From contig JAUMXD010000048.1 of NCBI GenBank assembly GCA_030529305.1, positions 1 through 11,430 on the forward strand: 11,430 bases of DNA, in the 5' to 3' direction. Positions 7,216-11,430 of this stretch are shown here, piece after piece. Below the pieces are notes generated by a model that saw only the letters and a program-made list of their open reading frames with translations, was not told the origin of the DNA and did not search any database. Source of the DNA: Allobrachymonas sp. (GTDB lineage Bacteria; Pseudomonadota; Gammaproteobacteria; Burkholderiales; Burkholderiaceae). Position 1 is the stretch's first letter. Each line of letters begins with the position of its first letter. A program made the position numbers and the translations under genes.

Positions 7216-8008
7216 CGCTTCTGCCGCCGCAGCTGCGGCCCACGACGACGTGCCCGCCCTGCGCATGCAGGATGTGCACAAGCGCTTCGGCCAGCACGAG
7301 GTGCTGCGCGGCATCTCGCTGCAAGTGCAAAAAGGCGAGGTGGTCGCCATTCTGGGCGCTTCGGGCTCGGGCAAATCCACCCTGCTGCGCTGCATCAACC
7401 ACCTGGAAACAATTGACAGCGGCCGCATCGACGTGGACATCCACAACCTGGTGCACAACAACCCCGACGGCCGGGCGCACTATGCGAGCGAGCACGAAAT
7501 CCGCCACATCTGCTCGCACAGCGGCATGGTGTTTCAGCACTTCAATCTGTTCCCGCACATGACCGTGCTCGAAAACCTGATTGAAGCCCCCATGACGGTG
7601 AAGAAAATGGCGCGCAGTGCCATCGTGCCCCAGGCCGAAGAGCTGCTGCGCAAGGTGGGCCTGTTCGACAAGCGCGATGCCTACCCCGCGCGCCTTTCGG
7701 GCGGGCAAAAACAGCGGGTGGCCATTGCGCGCGCCCTGGCCATGCAGCCGGCCATCATGCTGTTTGACGAGCCCACCAGCGCGCTTGACCCCGAGCTGAC
7801 CATCGAAGTGCTGCGCACCATGCGCCAACTGGCCGCTGAACACACCACCATGCTAGTGGTGACGCACGAAATGGCCTTTGCGCGCGAAGTGGCGCACCGC
7901 GTGCTGTTTATGGACAGTGGCGTGATCGCCGAAGACCGCCCTGCGCAAGAGTTTTTTGCCAATCCCCAGCATCCACGGGCACGCGCCTTTTTGCAGCACA
8001 TGCTTTGA
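7196..8008 (+). CDS. Amino-acid ABC transporter ATP-binding protein (HisP/GlnQ type)
   Basis: The protein has 270 residues with every ABC ATPase motif: Walker A GASGSGKST at 54-62, Q-loop Gln114 (VFQHFNLFPH), signature LSGGQ at 167-171, Walker B IMLFDEP at 187-193 with Glu192 catalytic, D-loop SALDP, and H-loop His224 in VVTHE. The segment after Walker A is about ten residues longer than in short HisP-type proteins (around IHNLVHNNPDGRAHYASEHE). It powers amino-acid uptake as a dimer on the cytoplasmic face of the permease. The first 18 residues are an Ala-rich extension before the usual VPALRMQDVHKRFG start. The ATG at 7196 is supported by a well-placed GGAG and gives a 20-bp overlap with the permease gene. 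It is the last gene of the operon; no U-tract terminator follows. Confidence 0.96.
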   Translation: MRDKTSNASAAAAAAHDDVPALRMQDVHKRFGQHEVLRGISLQVQKGEVVAILGASGSGKSTLLRCINHLETIDSGRIDVDIHNLVHNNPDGRAHYASEHEIRHICSHSGMVFQHFNLFPHMTVLENLIEAPMTVKKMARSAIVPQAEELLRKVGLFDKRDAYPARLSGGQKQRVAIARALAMQPAIMLFDEPTSALDPELTIEVLRTMRQLAAEHTTMLVVTHEMAFAREVAHRVLFMDSGVIAEDRPAQEFFANPQHPRARAFLQHML

Positions 8009-8044
8009 GCGTTCAAGCCATTTCTTGTTTAAGGAACAGGGGTA

Positions 8045-8093
8045 CTTGCTGCATCAGCAAGCGATGCACTGCTCAGCGGCAGTGATGAGCAGT
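8045..8093. repeat. Nested, mutually exclusive inverted repeats between convergent genes
   Basis: Four perfect hairpins overlap here. CTTGCTG pairs with CAGCAAG (8045-8061, 3-nt loop). TGCATC pairs with GATGCA (8050-8068). CACTGC pairs with GCAGTG (8067-8084). ACTGCTCA pairs with TGAGCAGT (8068-8093, 10-nt loop). They share bases, so only some can form together. No T run follows on either strand. The site lies in the 129-bp gap between the convergent ATPase and lnt genes and probably marks transcript 3' ends. Confidence 0.65.
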
Positions 8094-8137
8094 TGCGGGC
8101 TGCGGCAATCCTCGCGTGCAGAGGGTTTCTACCCCAC

Positions 8138-9988
8138 TCATGGCTTGTCCGAAGCGACTCGACCGCGCCACCCCAGCAAGGCGACTGTCGCTGCTGCGAT
8201 CAGCCACAAAGGCCACAGCCCAAACCGTGCCGCCCACCAGGCAAAAAAAGTGGGCGGGGCGTGGTTGCCCTTTACCTCGGCCTGCAACACGCCGCGTTGC
8301 AGGCGCGGAAATTCCTGCACCACGCGCCCAGTGGCATCAATCACCGCCGTGGCGCCCGTGTTGGTGGCGCGCAGCATGGGGCGGGCCAGCTCCATCGCCC
8401 GCATGCGGCTGATGTGGCGGTGCTGGTCAATGGCCACCGTATCGCCAAACCAGGCGATATTGCTCATGTTCACCAGCAAGGTCGGCGCCGTGGCGGCATC
8501 GGCAAAACTGGCGGCCAGCTCTTCGCCAAACAAATCCTCATAGCAAATGTTGGGTTGCACGCGCTCGCCCTGCACCAGCAGGCGCGGCTGGCTCACGGCC
8601 CCGCGCTGAAAGTTGCCCAGCGGGATGCGCATCATGTCCACAAACCACTGAAAGCCCCAGGGGATGAATTCGCCAAACGGCACCAGGTGGTGCTTGGCAT
8701 AGCGGTATTCGGCCTGCGCCGCAGGCGGCAAGTAAAAATCAGATGAGCGGCGGCTGCCTGTTTCACCACCGCCCACGGTTTGTACGCCGCCAGGTGCCAT
8801 GCCCACCACCGCATTGGCGTAGCCCGCCTGCAAATCACCCGCAGGTATGCCGATCAGCACAGTTTGCCCGCCACGACCAAAGCGTTGTTGCAAGGCTGGC
8901 CAATAGCCTTCGGGCAACTGCTGCGGAAACAGCGGCAAGGCCGTTTCGGGCAACACCACCAGGTCGGCTTGAGAGGCCATCATCTGCTGGCCGTACCAAT
9001 CCAGCGCCAGCTCCATGCCCCCATTGGGCTGGAATTTTTCTTCTTGCGGGATGTTCCCCTGCAGCAGGGCCACGCTCAAAGTATTGCCCCCAGCCAAGGG
9101 CTGCTGCTTGCCTTGCCAGCCGTGCTTGTGCCAAGCCCCCACAGCCACGACGCTGGCAGCCACGACGGCAGCGCCCGCAGCAAAGCGCAGGGGCTTGCCC
9201 TGCCCCGCCTGCCCACGCAATAGGCGCAAGGCTTGCCACAACAAGGCGGCCAGCGCTGCAGCCAGTGCCGACAAACCATACACCCCCAGCCACGGCGCAT
9301 AGCCCGCCAAGCCGCTATCTACATGGGCATAGCCCACCGCCCCCCAAGGAAAGCCCGTGAACAGCACGCCCCGGCACAACTCGGCCAACAGCCACAGCGC
9401 AGCGAACAGCAGCACCTGCCCAACGGCACCCTGCCTGGCCGACCCGCGCAACCACAAGCCGCAAGCCACGGCGTAATACAGGCCCAGCGCTGCGGCCAGC
9501 AAGAAAACGGCCAGCGCCGAGAGCCAAGCCGGCAAGCCGCCATACACATGCAAAGAGATATAAAGCCACCAGAACGTGGCTGCCAGCCAAGCCGTGGCGA
9601 AGCACCAGCCGCGCCAGAAGCCTGCCCAAAAGACCTGCCCGAATCGGCTGGCCCACCGTTGCCACAAGCGACTACGTGCCGTGCCAAATGACACACTCTC
9701 TCGAACACTGGTAACGCCCGCTGTGCTTTTGCTATCAGCCTGCAAATCACGCGCAGCCCCCGCAATCAATGGCAGCTGCCCGCCCGCAATCAGCCATAGG
9801 GCTGCGGCCAGCGCCAGTATCTGCAAGCTGCCGAAAGCCTGGCCCTGCATGCCCTGCCCGGCCTCACCCCAAGGCCAAGCGATGCTGAAGGCTTGCACAG
9901 CACCTAACAGCGCCAGCAAGGCATAACGCAATACGGCTGCGGCAAGTCCTGTTGATCGTTGCCCCTGAGTTTCTAACCTCATCCTCAC
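8138..9988 (-). CDS. lnt: Apolipoprotein N-acyltransferase
   Basis: The protein has 616 residues and is an inner-membrane enzyme that adds the third acyl chain to the N-terminal Cys of lipoproteins. The catalytic triad of the nitrilase-like domain is complete: Glu348 in VVLPETALP, Lys432 in YAKHHLVPFGEFIP, and Cys482 in NICYEDLFGEE. Hydrophobic helices fill the N-terminal part, including FWWLYISLHVYGGLPAW and FTGFPWGAVGYAH, and a last helix lies at about 580-605. It is longer than E. coli Lnt (about 512) because of a hydrophilic insert at roughly 75-118 and another at roughly 398-425, before the catalytic Lys. The GTG at 9988 overlaps the corC stop as GTGA, suggesting coupled translation; an ATG at 9982 would remove two residues. 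Its downstream neighbour on the opposite strand is the ABC operon, whose binding protein is a predicted Lnt substrate. Confidence 0.96.
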   Translation of the reverse strand: MRMRLETQGQRSTGLAAAVLRYALLALLGAVQAFSIAWPWGEAGQGMQGQAFGSLQILALAAALWLIAGGQLPLIAGAARDLQADSKSTAGVTSVRESVSFGTARSRLWQRWASRFGQVFWAGFWRGWCFATAWLAATFWWLYISLHVYGGLPAWLSALAVFLLAAALGLYYAVACGLWLRGSARQGAVGQVLLFAALWLLAELCRGVLFTGFPWGAVGYAHVDSGLAGYAPWLGVYGLSALAAALAALLWQALRLLRGQAGQGKPLRFAAGAAVVAASVVAVGAWHKHGWQGKQQPLAGGNTLSVALLQGNIPQEEKFQPNGGMELALDWYGQQMMASQADLVVLPETALPLFPQQLPEGYWPALQQRFGRGGQTVLIGIPAGDLQAGYANAVVGMAPGGVQTVGGGETGSRRSSDFYLPPAAQAEYRYAKHHLVPFGEFIPWGFQWFVDMMRIPLGNFQRGAVSQPRLLVQGERVQPNICYEDLFGEELAASFADAATAPTLLVNMSNIAWFGDTVAIDQHRHISRMRAMELARPMLRATNTGATAVIDATGRVVQEFPRLQRGVLQAEVKGNHAPPTFFAWWAARFGLWPLWLIAAATVALLGWRGRVASDKP

Positions 9989-10866
9989 GACTCGGTGGAT
10001 ACGGCAGGCGTGACCTTGAACCAGCGCACCGCGCCGCCCTTGGTGAGCATGACGACGAAGTTCAGCCCCCCCAGCGTGATGAATTCATTGCGTGCGGGCA
10101 CATGCCCCATTTCGTGCGCAATCAGCCCGCCAATGGTCTCGAAACTGTCTTCATCCTCGGTGTCGCTGGGGTGAATATCGACTTCGAAATGTTCGTTGAT
10201 GCGCTCAATCGGCGTATCGCCGCTGACGCGAAAGCTGCCATCGGCCAGGCTGTAGATATCGCCTTCGTCTTCTTCTACGTCGAATTCGTCTTCGATTTCT
10301 CCAACGATTTCTTCCAGCACGTCTTCAATGGTGATGAGGCCAGCCAGGCGGCCAAACTCGTCGATCACGATGCCCAGGTGATTGCGCTTGGCGCGAAATT
10401 CGCGCAGCAAATCGTTGAGTTTTTTGCTCTCGGGCACAAACATGGGCGGGCGCAGCAAAGCCCGCAGATTCAGCTCGGGCGCGCGTTGCAGCTTGAGCAA
10501 ATCCTTGGCCAGCAGCAAGCCGATGATGTTTTCCTTTTTCTCTTCGTAGACCGGAAAGCGCGAATGCGCTGTGTTGATGACCAGTTTGAGGATCTGCTCG
10601 TAGCTCCAGTTGATGTCGATCAAATCCATGCGGTGCACGGGCACCATCACGTCGTCGGCCGTCATGTTGGCGATGCGGATCACGCCTTCGAGCATGGCGC
10701 GGCTGTCGGAGCCTATGAGCTGCCTTTCTTCGGCCTGCGAAAGGGTGTTGTACAGCTCGGCGTGCGAATCGGGGCCGGGAATCAGGTATTCGATCAGTTT
10801 GCGCACAAAACCGCGTTTATCGGGCGGCGCGTTGGACGGCAAAGGCGAAGGCGACGGGTCACTCAC
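9985..10866 (-). CDS. corC: CorC/YbeX-type CBS-domain protein
   Basis: From the GTG at 10866 the protein has 293 residues, starting (M)SDPSPSPLPSN as in relatives. Two CBS domains lie at about 67-126 (VMVPVHRMDLIDI to SRFPVYEE) and 140-191 (MFVPESKKLNDLL to GLITIEDVLEEIVGEI). An acidic stretch follows at 190-203, then the CorC_HlyC C-terminal domain (FRVSGDTPIERINEHF and GGLNFVVML). There are no membrane segments, so this is the soluble E. coli YbeX/CorC type, not the DUF21-bearing transporter type. The family has been linked to magnesium/cobalt resistance and, for YbeX, to ribosome metabolism; the biochemical role is not settled. Upstream in-frame starts (ATG 10932, GTG 10956) would add a Cys-rich segment unlike the family and would lie above the likely -10 box. 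No Shine-Dalgarno is evident. It is cotranscribed with lnt by a four-base overlap. Confidence 0.93.
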   Translation of the reverse strand: MSDPSPSPLPSNAPPDKRGFVRKLIEYLIPGPDSHAELYNTLSQAEERQLIGSDSRAMLEGVIRIANMTADDVMVPVHRMDLIDINWSYEQILKLVINTAHSRFPVYEEKKENIIGLLLAKDLLKLQRAPELNLRALLRPPMFVPESKKLNDLLREFRAKRNHLGIVIDEFGRLAGLITIEDVLEEIVGEIEDEFDVEEDEGDIYSLADGSFRVSGDTPIERINEHFEVDIHPSDTEDEDSFETIGGLIAHEMGHVPARNEFITLGGLNFVVMLTKGGAVRWFKVTPAVSTES

Positions 10867-11224
10867 GATCAGAAAAGCACCAGCGGTGCGTTGTTGCGAT
10901 GGAGCGCAGCATACACAAAAAATCGGACGCATCGCCACAACACACGCCCAAGGCACACGCCCCTTAACGGTTTATGGGCAAAGCGCAGATACGAGCTGTG
11001 CCGCTCGCCTGCAGCTTGCTTGTTGCGGCTGGCAAAAAGCCCTCTCACCGCTCACGATGAACATGGCTCAGTTGATGATTTTTTGGCCCTTGCTGGCGAT
11101 GTATTGCCATCTACTTCAAGTGCAAATCCAACGCTTACTTGAAGGGTTCGTTCAATTTCAGCGTCAATGAGTCAGCTGAACGGGGCTCATTCCCTCGTGC
11201 AGCCTGGTTTGATACCTGGCGGCA
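10867..11224. other. Intergenic region between typA and corC
   Basis: These 358 bases hold no gene that I can name. Short open frames exist on both strands, for example a minus-strand frame of about 38 codons over 11050-11170 and a plus-strand 36-codon frame from an ATG near 11056. None has a good ribosome site or a family I recognise. Small inverted repeats occur: CTTCAAGT (11114-11121) with ACTTGAAG (11137-11144), and AATGAG with CTCATT (about 11166-11191). Neither has a U-tract, so the typA terminator is not clearly identified. Confidence 0.55.
10908..10913 (-). promoter_or_regulatory. Possible -10 box for corC-lnt
   Basis: TATGCT on the minus strand, just after a run of six T, resembles a -10 hexamer and would start transcription about 35 nt before the corC GTG. 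No convincing -35 hexamer lies 16-18 bp upstream, so this is tentative. Confidence 0.3.
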
Positions 11225-11430
11225 TCAAGCCTCTTCACGGCTGGCGCGCTTGCGCTCGTGCTCTTTGAGGTAGCGCTTGCGCAGGCGAATGCTCTTGGGT
11301 GTGATTTCGACCAGCTCGTCGTCTTCCACAAAGTCCACGCCGTATTCCAGCGTCAGATCAATCGGCGGGGTGATTTTGATGGCATCTTCCTTGCCGCTGA
11401 CGCGGAAGTTGGTCAGCTGCTTGGTGCGCG
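11225..11430 (-). CDS. typA: TypA/BipA ribosome-associated GTPase, C-terminal end only
   Basis: The frame is open on the minus strand from the window edge to TGA at 11227-11225, giving 68 visible residues. The sequence RTKQLTNFRVSGKEDAI, then PIDLTLEYGVDFVEDDELVE and ITPKSIRLRKRYLKEHERKR, is the characteristic C-terminal domain end of TypA/BipA, a translational GTPase of the EF-G superfamily. It acts in ribosome assembly and in adaptation to stress and low temperature. The GTPase domain and start lie beyond the window. Its stop is 358 bases before the corC start in the same direction. Confidence 0.95.
   Translation of the reverse strand, partial: RTKQLTNFRVSGKEDAIKITPPIDLTLEYGVDFVEDDELVEITPKSIRLRKRYLKEHERKRASREEA

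Noticed and set aside
7226..7239. A perfect 14-bp palindrome GCCGCAGCTGCGGC at the start of the ATPase gene
   Set aside because: It falls in codons for the Ala-rich N-terminus, where GCC/GCA/GCT/GCG repetition easily makes palindromes. As a hairpin it has only five base pairs.
10105..10122. A metalloprotease-like HEMGH motif in the C-terminal domain of CorC
   Set aside because: It lies in a variable position of the CorC_HlyC domain, in a protein otherwise made of CBS domains. With no third zinc ligand or surrounding fold it is a coincidence.
9952..11142. A 396-codon open frame on the plus strand opposite corC
   Set aside because: It is the shadow of corC, which has clear CBS domains on the other strand. 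The product has no recognisable family features.
11050..11142. A plus-strand fragment reading SVDDFLALAGDVLP, considered as an antitoxin remnant
   Set aside because: The resemblance to antitoxin tails is only to a few residues. No DNA-binding domain, start site or partner toxin gene is present.

Overview
The window is GC-rich, densely coded bacterial chromosome. The proteins look like those of a betaproteobacterium, probably Burkholderiales and close to Comamonadaceae. The main clues are a two-subunit glycyl-tRNA synthetase, a corC-lnt pair with a four-base overlap, an RlpA-type lytic transglycosylase, and the style of the amino-acid ABC transporter. This placement comes from recognising families by eye, not from a search.

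Layout, left to right. (1) The 3' end of rlpA runs on the plus strand and is followed by a strong hairpin terminator that could work in both directions. (2) On the minus strand lies a YgjP/DUF45-type zinc metalloprotease-like protein with a long disordered N-terminal extension. (3) glyS and glyQ, also on the minus strand, encode the beta and alpha subunits of glycyl-tRNA synthetase; a clean intrinsic terminator follows glyS. (4) A plus-strand operon encodes a polar amino-acid ABC importer: lipoprotein binding protein, permease and ATPase. A perfect 13-bp hairpin sits between the binding-protein and permease genes. (5) A short convergent gap contains nested, mutually exclusive inverted repeats. 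(6) lnt (apolipoprotein N-acyltransferase) and corC (CBS-domain protein) are on the minus strand with overlapping stop and start codons. (7) A gap of about 360 bp precedes the 3' end of typA/bipA on the minus strand, which is cut by the window edge.

Most of the window is housekeeping: glycine charging, lipoprotein maturation, cell separation and a ribosome-associated GTPase. The ABC importer is the only accessory-looking unit and the only complete set of plus-strand genes. From memory, corC-lnt-glyQ-glyS is a frequent betaproteobacterial order, so the importer may have been inserted between lnt and glyQ. Its binding protein is itself a predicted lipoprotein, so it would be a substrate of the neighbouring Lnt.

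I see no rRNA, tRNA, CRISPR array, insertion sequence, phage gene, toxin-antitoxin pair or recognisable defence system. I do not think the window holds an undescribed multi-gene system. The points worth a second look are small: the intra-operon hairpin and uncertain permease start, the nested repeats, unusual insertions in Lnt and in the YgjP-like protein, and the disturbed gene order.
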